A DNA stretch of 15,602 nt from the NCBI GenBank assembly GCA_024635885.1, contig JAGXIA010000072.1, positions 1 to 15,602 of the forward strand. The letters are read 5' to 3'. Within the stretch, counting starts at the first letter, position 1. Every line of letters starts with the position of its first letter. Under the pieces are notes generated by a model that saw only the letters and a list, made by a program, of their open reading frames with translations, was not told the origin of the DNA and searched no databases. Origin of the DNA: Helicobacteraceae bacterium (GTDB taxonomy: Bacteria; Campylobacterota; Campylobacteria; Campylobacterales; Sulfurimonadaceae). A program made the position numbers and the translations under genes. Shown piece after piece: positions 7,123 through 14,812 of the stretch.

Positions 7123-8157
7123 TTAGATTTTTCCGCTTACTCTATGACACTCATTTATAAAGTGTATTGCATTTTCAACCGGCACATCAGGAAGGATTCC
7201 ATGACCAAGATTGAAAATATGGCGTTTGCCTTGCATAGTCTCTTGAATAATTTCTACACATTTTGTAGTAGCTTCTTTAGAATAGAGTCTGCATGGTTCC
7301 ATATTTCCTTGAAGAACATATTTGTCACCAAGTTTTTCTTTTGCTAAAGACATTGGAGTTGCCCAGTCAACACCGAATACATCAAAGTTTCCGTACACTT
7401 TATCTAAAAATGCAGGAATTCCTTTTGGAAACATGATGATAGGAATATTTGGATATTTTTCTTTTAGATAATCAGCTATTTCAACCATATATTTCCAAGA
7501 AAACTCATCATACATTCCCGGCTCGATTGCTGCTGCCCATGAATCAAAGATCTGAACTACATCTATTCCGGCTTCTATTTGTTTTTCCATATAGAATTTT
7601 ACAACTTCTGTTACTTTTGCAAGTATCTTGTGCAAAAGGGCAGGGTTTGAATACATCATCTTTTTACAAATATTGTATGTTTTTGTCCCTTGACCTTCTA
7701 TCATATAAGTTGCTAATGTCCATGGAGCACCGGCAAAACCAATAAGAGCTTTGTCTTCTGGCAGTTCTTGCTTGATTAATTTAATAGTGTCATACACATA
7801 GGTTAATCTAGATGCCGCTTCTTCTCCGCCAATAAGTCTGTCTAAGTCAGCTTCAGTTGCAACAGGGTCATTAAACCTTGGTCCAGAACCTGGTATAAAC
7901 TCTAAATCCATACCCATTTCATCTGGAATCACCAAGATGTCACTAAAAAGTATAGCAGCATCAACCCCAACAATATCAACGGGTTGAAGGGTTACTTCAC
8001 AGGCTTTTTTAGGGTCGTGACAAAGGTTTAAGAAGTTGCCGGCTTGCGCGCGTACAGCTTTATACTCTGGAAGATAACGACCAGCTTGTCTCATCATCCA
8101 GACCGGAGTGTACGGAGTCTCTTTACCAAGACATGCATCTACAAATATTTTACTCAT
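7123..8157 (-). CDS. hemE: Uroporphyrinogen decarboxylase
   Basis: This enzyme removes four carboxyl groups from uroporphyrinogen III to give coproporphyrinogen III in haem synthesis, in the cytoplasm without a cofactor. At 344 residues it is of normal length. The signature PVWMMRQAGRYLPEY at 18-32 holds the substrate-binding R23 and R27. The catalytic Asp is D73 in ILFSDILVIPDEMG. Y151 is in GAPWTLATYM, S206 in FDSWAA, and H319 in FNLGHGILP. All expected residues are present. AAAGG stands eight bases before the ATG. The gene follows a YqhA-family gene after a 93-base gap with a hairpin, so it may have its own promoter, which I could not place with confidence. Confidence 0.97.
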   Translation of the reverse strand: MSKIFVDACLGKETPYTPVWMMRQAGRYLPEYKAVRAQAGNFLNLCHDPKKACEVTLQPVDIVGVDAAILFSDILVIPDEMGMDLEFIPGSGPRFNDPVATEADLDRLIGGEEAASRLTYVYDTIKLIKQELPEDKALIGFAGAPWTLATYMIEGQGTKTYNICKKMMYSNPALLHKILAKVTEVVKFYMEKQIEAGIDVVQIFDSWAAAIEPGMYDEFSWKYMVEIADYLKEKYPNIPIIMFPKGIPAFLDKVYGNFDVFGVDWATPMSLAKEKLGDKYVLQGNMEPCRLYSKEATTKCVEIIQETMQGKRHIFNLGHGILPDVPVENAIHFINECHRVSGKI

Positions 8158-8219
8158 TTTTATACCTTTGTTATATAATTTTAATCTCTGACTTAAGTGA
8201 CCATAGCGGTCTAAGCGTA

Positions 8220-8243
8220 GTAAAAGGAATTACTTCCTTTTAC
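8220..8243. terminator. Perfect 10-bp hairpin between the YqhA-family gene and hemE
   Basis: GTAAAAGGAA and TTCCTTTTAC pair fully around a TTAC loop. It starts just after the upstream gene's stop on the minus strand. No T-run follows the stem in that direction, so it may only partly terminate or may protect the mRNA end. Confidence 0.5.
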
Positions 8244-8250
8244 GGACTAA

Positions 8251-8769
8251 TTAATGACTCTTTCCAACTTTACTTAAGTAGTAAAGTCCAACTGCAACTG
8301 CTGTAATAGAAAGAGCAAGATAAAGTAAGTCAAGTGCGCCAACATAGTTGGTATGTCCTACTTTTTGAAAAAATCCAACAACTAGAACCATTACGATTAC
8401 TTTTGAGATTTTATCTTTTAACTGGTCAAGAGAGTGAATAGCTAAAAGCTGGTTCTCTTCTCCATTTTCATCTTTTGCTACGTCAATATCTGAGATAAAA
8501 AGCTCATACAGACCAAAAGAGAAAAGTAGCATAACTACACCGATTAAGTACAGATCAACCGCACCTATTATTCCGCCGACAACATCTTCATGAAAGTTTT
8601 CTGGATGCGCATGTGTAATATATGTATTCAAAACAAACTTCGCAGTGGCATATACATCAACGCTGGCTACTATAAATAAAATTACAGCACCGATAAGACC
8701 GAAAATAACAGCAAGCACTATAATAAATCTTGAGCTCCAAAGAGTATTTTCAAATATTCTTTCTAACAT
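8251..8769 (-). CDS. YqhA-family (UPF0114) inner-membrane protein
   Basis: This is a 172-residue membrane protein with about four hydrophobic segments, near 15-37, 68-92, 122-138 and 146-166. The family signatures LWSSRFIIVLAVIFGLIG (10-27) and DLYLIGVVMLLFSFGLYELF (72-91) are clear, followed by a charged loop with IDVAKDENGEE. The family is widespread and of unknown function. The ATG sits directly before the asd stop on the minus strand with no gap, so it is co-transcribed with asd. Nothing else shows its role. Confidence 0.85.
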   Translation of the reverse strand: MLERIFENTLWSSRFIIVLAVIFGLIGAVILFIVASVDVYATAKFVLNTYITHAHPENFHEDVVGGIIGAVDLYLIGVVMLLFSFGLYELFISDIDVAKDENGEENQLLAIHSLDQLKDKISKVIVMVLVVGFFQKVGHTNYVGALDLLYLALSITAVAVGLYYLSKVGKSH

Positions 8770-9804
8770 CTATTTTTCGCCTTCCATTTCTACCCATTTT
8801 TGAGCAATACGAACAGCATTTGTAGCAGCACCAACTCTTAAATTGTCAGCAACAACAAATAAATGAAGCATATTCTTTTTGTATGTATCATTTCTAATGC
8901 GACCGATAAAAGTCTGGTTCATCTCAACACAAGTTGCCGGCATAGGGTATAAACTCTCTGAAGGCTTGTCAAGAATTACTATGTTTTGAGCACGTGCTAA
9001 AATATCTCTAGCTTCATTAGCATCTACATCAGATTCAAAAGTAAGAGTTAATGCTTCTGAATGACCGCGTAGAACCGGCACACGGACACATGTAGCACTT
9101 ACTTCAATGGTTCTATGCATAATCTTACTCGTTTCATTTACCATTTTCATCTCTTCTTTAGTGTATCCATTTTCCATAAATACATCAATTTGAGGAATGA
9201 TATTCAGAGCAATTTGATGAGGGAATTTTTTATGCTCTGAGTCGCTAAGTTTAAAAGCAAAGAAGTCTTGCATTTGGGTAACTAACTCTTCCATTGCACT
9301 TTTTCCACCGCCAGAAGTAGCTTGGTAAGTAGAAACATCGACTCTTATTAAGCCATATGCATCATCTAAAGGTTTTAAAGCTTGAACCATTTGGATAGTT
9401 GAACAGTTAGGATTAGCAATAATTCCAGTATCTTTCCATTTAGAAATATCTTCAGGGTTTACTTCAGGAACAACCAAAGGAACTCTGTCATCCATTCTAT
9501 AGTGTGAAGTGTTGTCAATAACAACAGCTCCGGCTTGAACTGCAAAAGGTGCAAAAGTAGCTGATACATCACCGCCTGCACTAAAGAGAGCTATGTCTAT
9601 CTCTTCTTCTTCAAAAATAGTGTTTGTTAATTCTTGAATAGGGATTTCTTTGCCATTAAACTCTACACTTTTTCCAAGGCTTCTTGAACTTGCTAAAGGA
9701 ACTAGCTTATTTAATGGGAAGTCTATTTCTTCTAAAACTGCTAAAATTTCTTCACCAACAGCGCCATTTGCTCCAACTACTGCTATATTGTACTTTTTTG
9801 TCAT
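8770..9804 (-). CDS. asd: Aspartate-semialdehyde dehydrogenase
   Basis: This enzyme reduces L-aspartyl-4-phosphate with NADPH to the semialdehyde, the branch point to lysine, diaminopimelate, methionine and threonine. It has 344 residues. The N-terminal nucleotide site is GANGAVG at 11-17. The catalytic Cys134 is in NPNCST, with Q161 in TYQATSGGG, R241 in VRVPV and His248 in RGHSE. All key residues are present. The ribosome site AAGGGAG overlaps the stop codon of the flgR-like gene, leaving 11 bases between the genes, so translation is probably coupled. The order flgR then asd matches Campylobacter jejuni as I recall it. Confidence 0.97.
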   Translation of the reverse strand: MTKKYNIAVVGANGAVGEEILAVLEEIDFPLNKLVPLASSRSLGKSVEFNGKEIPIQELTNTIFEEEEIDIALFSAGGDVSATFAPFAVQAGAVVIDNTSHYRMDDRVPLVVPEVNPEDISKWKDTGIIANPNCSTIQMVQALKPLDDAYGLIRVDVSTYQATSGGGKSAMEELVTQMQDFFAFKLSDSEHKKFPHQIALNIIPQIDVFMENGYTKEEMKMVNETSKIMHRTIEVSATCVRVPVLRGHSEALTLTFESDVDANEARDILARAQNIVILDKPSESLYPMPATCVEMNQTFIGRIRNDTYKKNMLHLFVVADNLRVGAATNAVRIAQKWVEMEGEK

Positions 9805-9815
9805 CTCTGTCTCCC

Positions 9816-11111
9816 TTATATATTGTATGTTTTAATTTTTTTGTTTAAATTTATTTTACTCATGCCTAAAACTTTTGATGCTTTGTCAACATCGCCATCT
9901 TGAGAACTTAAAACTTCTGAGATAAGTTCTCTTTCCATAGTTTCAATACTTTTAGATTCTTTAAGTCCACGTGACTCTAAAAACAGAGCTTCAGGACTTA
10001 TATCATCACTGTCACTCAGTATTGTAGCTCTCTCAACAACAGAGATTAATTCTCTGATATTGCCAGGCCAGGTATACTGCAGTAACTGTTCTTTTGCTTC
10101 TTTTGTAAAATGTTTTTCTTTAAAATCGTATTTTATACAGTTTTGTTGCAGAATTTTATCTGCAATTTGCAAAATTTCATCTTTTCTTTCACTTAAAGAT
10201 GGAATATTTAAGGGGATTGTATTTAAGCGGTAGTATAAATCTTCCCTAAATTCTCCATCTTTTATTTTTGTTAATAAATTTGCATTGGTTGCAGATACTA
10301 CTCTTATATCTATTTTAGTTGTTTTTGAAGAACCTAGTCTTCTTACTTCTTTTTCTTGCAAAGCACGAAGCAGTTTTGCCTGTACGCCATAAGGCATCTC
10401 CCCAATCTCATCTAAAAAGAGTGTCCCGCCATTAGCTAATTCAAACTGTCCGGCTTTTGTTTCATTAGCATCTGTAAAAGCACCTTTTTCAAATCCAAAG
10501 AGTTCACTCTCTATTAAGCTCTCCGGTATAGCTGCCATGTTAATAGCTATAAAAGGCTTTTTAGCTCGAGGTGAATTATCATGTATATAAGTTGCAAAGA
10601 GTTCTTTTCCTACACCGCTTTGACCAAGAAGTAAAATGCTGGCATCAGTTCTTGCTGCCTTATTTGCTATATTTAAAGCTGACTCAAGTGCTTTAGATGT
10701 TCCTAAAAAGCCATTGACAGATTTTTCTGTTTGAGGTTTTACAGATATTTTTTTCTTAGCCTTTTGAATTTCGTTTTCTCTTTTAATAGCCGTGACCAAT
10801 GTATCTACATCAAAAGGCTTGAGTAAAAAGTCTTTAACACCAAGATGAATAGATTCTATAGCTCTTTGAAGTGTTGCATTTCCAGTCATAATTATGACTT
10901 CATATTTACCGTTTAAAGTTTTAACAAACTCTATGCCGTCCATTCCAGGCATATTTATATCGGTTATGATTAAATCAAAACTCTCATCGAGAGCCTTCAG
11001 TGCATCTTTTGCATTCTTAAATGTTTTTATTTCAAATTCTTGATAATCGCTCATGGCGATTTCAAGAGATTTTCTCATATTGATATCATCTTCGACTATT
11101 GCAATTTTCAC
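9816..11111 (-). CDS. flgR: Sigma-54 response regulator, FlgR-like
   Basis: This is an NtrC-type activator of 431 residues. The receiver domain (1-115) has D8/D9, phospho-acceptor D51 in ITDINMPGMDG, T76 and K98. The AAA+ domain (about 135-365) has Walker A GQSGVGKE at 163-170, a GAFTDA loop at 210-215, Walker B LFLDEIGEMP at 231-240 and arginines R289 and R295. WPGN is at 348-351. A Fis-type helix-turn-helix ends the protein, so it is not truncated like H. pylori FlgR. The start is GTG with AAAGG six bases upstream. FlgR, phosphorylated by FlgS, switches on sigma-54 flagellar genes. I assign the name from position next to flgP/flgQ-like genes and asd; other NtrC-family regulators cannot be fully excluded. 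Confidence 0.85.
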   Translation of the reverse strand: MKIAIVEDDINMRKSLEIAMSDYQEFEIKTFKNAKDALKALDESFDLIITDINMPGMDGIEFVKTLNGKYEVIIMTGNATLQRAIESIHLGVKDFLLKPFDVDTLVTAIKRENEIQKAKKKISVKPQTEKSVNGFLGTSKALESALNIANKAARTDASILLLGQSGVGKELFATYIHDNSPRAKKPFIAINMAAIPESLIESELFGFEKGAFTDANETKAGQFELANGGTLFLDEIGEMPYGVQAKLLRALQEKEVRRLGSSKTTKIDIRVVSATNANLLTKIKDGEFREDLYYRLNTIPLNIPSLSERKDEILQIADKILQQNCIKYDFKEKHFTKEAKEQLLQYTWPGNIRELISVVERATILSDSDDISPEALFLESRGLKESKSIETMERELISEVLSSQDGDVDKASKVLGMSKINLNKKIKTYNI

Positions 11112-11120
11112 TGAAAACCT

Positions 11121-11537
11121 TTATTTTAAAGGTGTGATTCTAGCGAATTTATCATTAAAATCGACTTTGAAACATGTAGTTTTAAGTGTCAAAATTATCG
11201 TTGATTTATTTATTGAATTTTGGGTAACTTCTTTATGATTTATATGAAAGCCAAGTTTTTGAAGATAATCAATAAACTCTAGTGAGTTTGCAGAGATAAT
11301 TTTTTTTAAATCATCTTCATTATTGTTTTGTAAAATAAGTTCTTTTTGGGGTTTGCCAACACACTTTTTCATTGCTTTTGCAATGCTTAATGTTTCATTG
11401 TAGAGAGTAGCATCTTTTACCACATAGCGATAAGAGATGAGATACTCGTCAGCTTTTAACGTAGATAAACTAAAGAGAAGAAATACTACTGAGCAAATTG
11501 AGAGTGAGAAATCAAGATTTCCATCTCTACTTCGCAT
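11121..11537 (-). CDS. flgQ: FlgQ-like exported motility protein
   Basis: This is a 138-residue protein with a hydrophobic signal segment at 8-29 (cut likely after LKA). The mature part is a small alpha/beta domain with cysteines C59 and C122 and no motif I recognise. The name rests on position, between a FlgP-like gene and a FlgR-like gene, as in Campylobacter, where FlgQ is needed for FlgP stability and motility. The start overlaps the upstream gene by 52 bases in another frame; AGAGGG stands just before the ATG, and no later in-frame ATG would keep the signal peptide. It ends nine bases before the flgR-like start. The family call is moderate. Confidence 0.65.
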   Translation of the reverse strand: MRSRDGNLDFSLSICSVVFLLFSLSTLKADEYLISYRYVVKDATLYNETLSIAKAMKKCVGKPQKELILQNNNEDDLKKIISANSLEFIDYLQKLGFHINHKEVTQNSINKSTIILTLKTTCFKVDFNDKFARITPLK

Positions 11538-11995
11538 AGACCCTCTTTGAATGTAGTTTCAACAACATTGGCATTTCTAACCATCGCATTTACTGAAGTA
11601 CGAACTGTTGAACGCTGTACCATCATGTTTTTGATCAAATCTTGACCTTCAATACGAACACCTTTCACTTTTTCAGCAATAAGTCTGTAAGCATCTGCAG
11701 TTGCAGCTCTTTTTGCCAATGCATAAGCTTGAGCAGGAGAAGAAGTGTTCATCGGAGCCACACCTTGACCAGATACGCTGATGCGAATGTCTCGTTGCTC
11801 AGTCAATACTTCTTGAACAACCGGCTGAGCTGCGACTTGAACTTCTTTAATAGTTTCAACTTTAGTACATTCAGGACATACAACTGTAATATTTTTAGTT
11901 GATTCGTTTAAGCCAGTGTTTGAAGCCATTACCATTTCTTCAGCCATTAAAGAAGAGGCACTTATAAGTGCTACTAAAAGCAGAGAGTATTTCAT
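11486..11995 (-). CDS. flgP: FlgP-like LPP20-family protein
   Basis: This is a 169-residue exported protein. The LPP20-type domain spans about 68-161, with SVSGQGVAP at 73-81, the AYALAKRAATADAYRLIAEK helix at 90-109 and VKGVRIEGQDL at 110-120. FlgP builds the basal disk around the flagellar motor in Campylobacter and its relatives, and is usually a lipoprotein. Here the signal peptide (1-18, cut near LMA-EE) has no lipobox cysteine. A CPEC pair (C40, C43) lies in the linker before the domain. The AAGGGA ribosome site is clear. The gene starts 65 bases after gyrA and is followed by a flgQ-like gene. Other LPP20 proteins remain possible. Confidence 0.78.
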   Translation of the reverse strand: MKYSLLLVALISASSLMAEEMVMASNTGLNESTKNITVVCPECTKVETIKEVQVAAQPVVQEVLTEQRDIRISVSGQGVAPMNTSSPAQAYALAKRAATADAYRLIAEKVKGVRIEGQDLIKNMMVQRSTVRTSVNAMVRNANVVETTFKEGLCEVEMEILISHSQFAQ

Positions 11996-12008
11996 TTTTA
12001 TCCCTTTA

Positions 12009-12032
12009 TTGGGTACTTTTAGTTGTACCCAA
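12009..12032. repeat. Hairpin just before the flgP-like ribosome site
   Basis: TTGGGTAC and GTACCCAA form a perfect 8-bp stem with an 8-base loop. On the minus strand it ends about three bases before the AAAGGGA ribosome site of the flgP-like gene. It lies downstream of the predicted sigma-54 start point, so it would be in the 5' leader and could shape translation or protect the mRNA end. Confidence 0.6.
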
Positions 12033-12051
12033 GATTTAATTGCTTGTTACT

Positions 12052-12069
12052 AAGCAAGTTTTATTCCAA
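12052..12069 (-). promoter_or_regulatory. Sigma-54 promoter for the flgP-flgQ-flgR genes
   Basis: The minus strand reads TTGGAATAAAACTTGCTT. The GG of the -24 box (12067-12066) and GC of the -12 box (12055-12054) are exactly ten bases apart, and both flanks fit the GGAA-N6-TTGCTT form known from Campylobacter sigma-54 promoters. It overlaps the last codons of gyrA. Start would be near 12042, giving a leader of about 47 bases before the flgP-like ATG. Confidence 0.72.
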
Positions 12070-14556
12070 GTCTAATCCAGTATTTTCAGAATTATCAGAA
12101 TTTTCAGTATCATCCTCTTCATCCTCTTCTTTCTTTGGACAACGAGAGATACTTGAAACATCATCACCTTTTACTATATATACACCCGAAGTATTTCGGC
12201 TAGACTTAGAAATGGTTTGCATATCAACTCGAATCATTTTACCGGCTTTTGTAAGGGCCATCATATCCATAGCTTCATCGACCATGACACAACCAATAAT
12301 ATTTTTACCTGTTTTCGCAGTCATCTTCATTGCAATCACACCTGAACCACCACGGTTTGTAAGACGGTATTCTCCGGCATCAGTTCGTTTACCAATACCT
12401 TTTTCTGCAACTATTAGAATTTCCTGCTCGTCGTTTGCAATAATGTTAGCATCAACTACTTCATCTTCAGGATGCTTAAATTTGATACCTCTAACACCAC
12501 GAGTGCTACGACCCTGCTCACGAGTCTTTTCTATGTCAAATTTAATACATTGTGCAAGTTTTGTTACTATAAACAGATACTTAATACTTCTGTCTGCTAT
12601 TCTTGCTGTGATTAGAGCATCATCATCATCAAGAACAATAGCTCTTACACCATTATTTCTAACATTAGAGAATTCACTTAAATTTGTACGTTTTACAACA
12701 CCTTTTTGAGTAAAGAATACAAGACCTTTTTCTTCACTGAAATCAGTTGTCGGAATAATAGAACGGATTTTTTCGTCAGCAACAAGGTTAAGTAGATTTA
12801 CTACCGCTTTACCTTTAGCAATTCTACTGCCTTCTGGAATACGATAAACTTTTAACCAGTGCAGTTGACCGCGGTCGGTTACAAATAGTAAGGTATCGTG
12901 AGTATTACAAGTAAAGAATCTCTCTATAAAATCGTCTTCGTAAGTAGTAACAGCTGTTTTTCCTTTACCGCCACGTTTTTGTTTTTCATAGTTTACTAAA
13001 GGAACTCTTTTAATATAACCACGATGAGTAATAGTAACTACCATAGGCTCATTAGGGATTAAGTCTTCTATATCTATGTCGTCGTAGTCATCTTCGATTT
13101 CAGTGCGTCTTTCATCAGTGTAAGTAGCAGAGACTTCATCGAACTCTTCACGGATAATACCGTGTAAAATCTCTTCGCTTTTTAGAATTGACTCTAAATA
13201 CTCGATAAGTGTTACTAATTCAAGAAGTTCATTCTCAATTTTTTCTCTCTCAAGACCTGTTAATTTACCAAGACGCATGTCAACAATGCTTTGAGCCTGT
13301 ATTATTGAGAAATCAAATTCTGAAACAAGATTGTCTCTAGCATCTTCGATGCTTGAACTTGCTTTAATGGTTTTGATTATCTGATCAATAATATCAAGCG
13401 CTTTTTTCAAACCTTCTAAAATATGCGCTCTGGCTTTAGCTTTTTCAAGGTCAAAAATTGTACGACGGATAATAATAGTTTTACGGTGATTTATAAAGTG
13501 TTTTAAAATTGTAATAATGCCGAAAATTCTAGGCTCTTGATTTAATATAGATAGCATGATAATACCAAAAGTAGTTTGCATGCTAGTTTGCTTGAAAAGA
13601 TTGTTTAATACAATTTCACTCATTGCATCACGTTTAAGCTCTATAACAACTCTCATTCCATCACGGTCTGATTCGTCACGGATTTCAGAAACACCGTCAA
13701 TCATTTTATCTTTAACAAGATTTGCAATATTTTCAATAAGACGTGCTTTGTTTACCTGATATGGAAGTTCATCAATAACAATAACTTCTTTTTTAGCTTT
13801 TTGTTCTATATGAGTTTTTGCACGAACCTTTATTCGACCGCGACCTGTTTCATAAGCGTCTGTAATACCTTTTTTACCAAAGATAATACCACCGGTAGGA
13901 AAGTCTGGTGCTTTAATATGTTCCATTATCTCCAAAAGTGTAATGTCCGGATTAGCCAATAGTGCTTTTAGTCCATTCATTATCTCTGTAGGATTATGAG
14001 GAGGGATATTTGTAGCCATACCAACTGCAATACCAGATGAACCATTTATAAGAAGGTTAGGAACACGAGTAGGCATAACATCCGGCTCTTTTGTAGTACC
14101 ATCATAGTTTTCTATCATATTAACAGTGTTCTTATCTAAATCTTTTAGAAGTTCACCTGCATATTTTGTCATACGAGCTTCGGTATATCTCATTGCAGCT
14201 GCAGAGTCACCATCAACAGAACCAAAGTTACCCTGACCGTCAACAAGTTGCATTCTCATAGAAAAATCTTGAGCCATACGTACAAGTGCATCATATACAG
14301 CAGTATCACCGTGTGGATGGTACTGACCAATCACATCACCAACTATACGAGCTGATTTTTTGAACTTTGCACCATGTGAAAGATTTAGTTTGTCCATTGC
14401 ATAAAGAATTCTTCTATGCACCGGCTTTAATCCATCTCTAACATCTGGTAAAGCACGTCCAACAATTACACTCATAGAGTAATCTAGGTAGCTATTTTGA
14501 AGAGTTTCTTCAATGTTTATAGTTTGTATGTCGTCGTTGTTTAGCAAATTGCTCAT
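12061..14556 (-). CDS. gyrA: DNA gyrase subunit A
   Basis: This is the breaking-and-joining subunit of gyrase, 831 residues, which introduces negative supercoils with GyrB. The catalytic Tyr124 is in AMRYTEARM. The quinolone region HPHGDTAVYDALVRMAQ has T85 and D89; Thr here is the normal state in Campylobacter-type GyrA. The GyrA box reads QKRGGKG at 525-531, next to the C-terminal beta-pinwheel. The tail is very acidic (KKEEDEEDDTEN onward). I chose ATG 14556, with AGGG eight bases upstream, over a GTG three codons earlier. The gene is full length and diverges from an ammonium transporter gene. Its 3' end carries a sigma-54 promoter for the next gene. Confidence 0.97.
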   Translation of the reverse strand: MSNLLNNDDIQTINIEETLQNSYLDYSMSVIVGRALPDVRDGLKPVHRRILYAMDKLNLSHGAKFKKSARIVGDVIGQYHPHGDTAVYDALVRMAQDFSMRMQLVDGQGNFGSVDGDSAAAMRYTEARMTKYAGELLKDLDKNTVNMIENYDGTTKEPDVMPTRVPNLLINGSSGIAVGMATNIPPHNPTEIMNGLKALLANPDITLLEIMEHIKAPDFPTGGIIFGKKGITDAYETGRGRIKVRAKTHIEQKAKKEVIVIDELPYQVNKARLIENIANLVKDKMIDGVSEIRDESDRDGMRVVIELKRDAMSEIVLNNLFKQTSMQTTFGIIMLSILNQEPRIFGIITILKHFINHRKTIIIRRTIFDLEKAKARAHILEGLKKALDIIDQIIKTIKASSSIEDARDNLVSEFDFSIIQAQSIVDMRLGKLTGLEREKIENELLELVTLIEYLESILKSEEILHGIIREEFDEVSATYTDERRTEIEDDYDDIDIEDLIPNEPMVVTITHRGYIKRVPLVNYEKQKRGGKGKTAVTTYEDDFIERFFTCNTHDTLLFVTDRGQLHWLKVYRIPEGSRIAKGKAVVNLLNLVADEKIRSIIPTTDFSEEKGLVFFTQKGVVKRTNLSEFSNVRNNGVRAIVLDDDDALITARIADRSIKYLFIVTKLAQCIKFDIEKTREQGRSTRGVRGIKFKHPEDEVVDANIIANDEQEILIVAEKGIGKRTDAGEYRLTNRGGSGVIAMKMTAKTGKNIIGCVMVDEAMDMMALTKAGKMIRVDMQTISKSSRNTSGVYIVKGDDVSSISRCPKKEEDEEDDTENSDNSENTGLDLE

Positions 14557-14590
14557 GTAAAACACCCTAATTATTGAAAATAAAAATTGA

Positions 14591-14596
14591 ATTATA
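14591..14596 (-). promoter_or_regulatory. Possible -10 box of gyrA
   Basis: A perfect TATAAT on the minus strand lies 35 bases before the gyrA ATG, giving a leader of about 28 bases. No good -35 box is seen, which is common in Campylobacterota, where -35 boxes are weak. Confidence 0.45.
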
Positions 14597-14678
14597 ATAT
14601 CTTAAAATGCCTTAAGCTATATATAAACAGTTATATTTTTACATATTCAATACTTTTGTTCACAATTAACAGATAAAA

Positions 14679-14698
14679 GCTATTATATGCTATTATAT
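14679..14698. repeat. Tandem 10-bp repeat in the gyrA-amt spacer
   Basis: GCTATTATAT occurs twice in direct tandem. Read on the minus strand each copy contains TATAAT, one helical turn apart. They could be alternative start sites for gyrA or paired binding half-sites. Confidence 0.6.
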
Positions 14699-14708
14699 AA
14701 AAACAATA

Positions 14709-14753
14709 TATCACTGATTAAAAAGTAAGCAATAAAATGCTTACTAAGTGATA
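14709..14753. repeat. Compound hairpin upstream of the ammonium transporter gene
   Basis: An inner stem AGTAAGCA (14724-14731) with TGCTTACT (14738-14745) and an outer stem TATCACT (14709-14715) with AGTGATA (14747-14753) are both perfect. The right arms cover the presumed -35 region of the transporter promoter, so it may be an operator. Confidence 0.6.
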
Positions 14754-14769
14754 AATAAATTGTTATACT
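14741..14769 (+). promoter_or_regulatory. Possible promoter of the ammonium transporter gene
   Basis: An extended -10 box, TGT followed by TATACT (14764-14769), lies 44 bases before the ATG. A weak -35, TTACTA (14741-14746), is 17 bases upstream. The leader would be near 37 bases. Confidence 0.5.
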
Positions 14770-14812
14770 ACTTTTCGAAAATAACTCGCAAGAGAACTCA
14801 AAGGAATACAAG

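Noticed and set aside
7006..7347. Plus-strand open frame across the hemE and radical SAM junction
   Set aside because: It lies antisense to two well-supported genes and has no ribosome site or recognisable domain.
12023..12709. Long plus-strand open frame opposite gyrA
   Set aside because: It mirrors gyrA codons, is rich in Ser/Ile/Phe as antisense frames are, and has no family motif.
14293..14309. Thr at the Ser83-equivalent of GyrA as a quinolone-resistance change
   Set aside because: Thr is the wild-type residue at this place in Campylobacter-type GyrA, so it is no sign of resistance.
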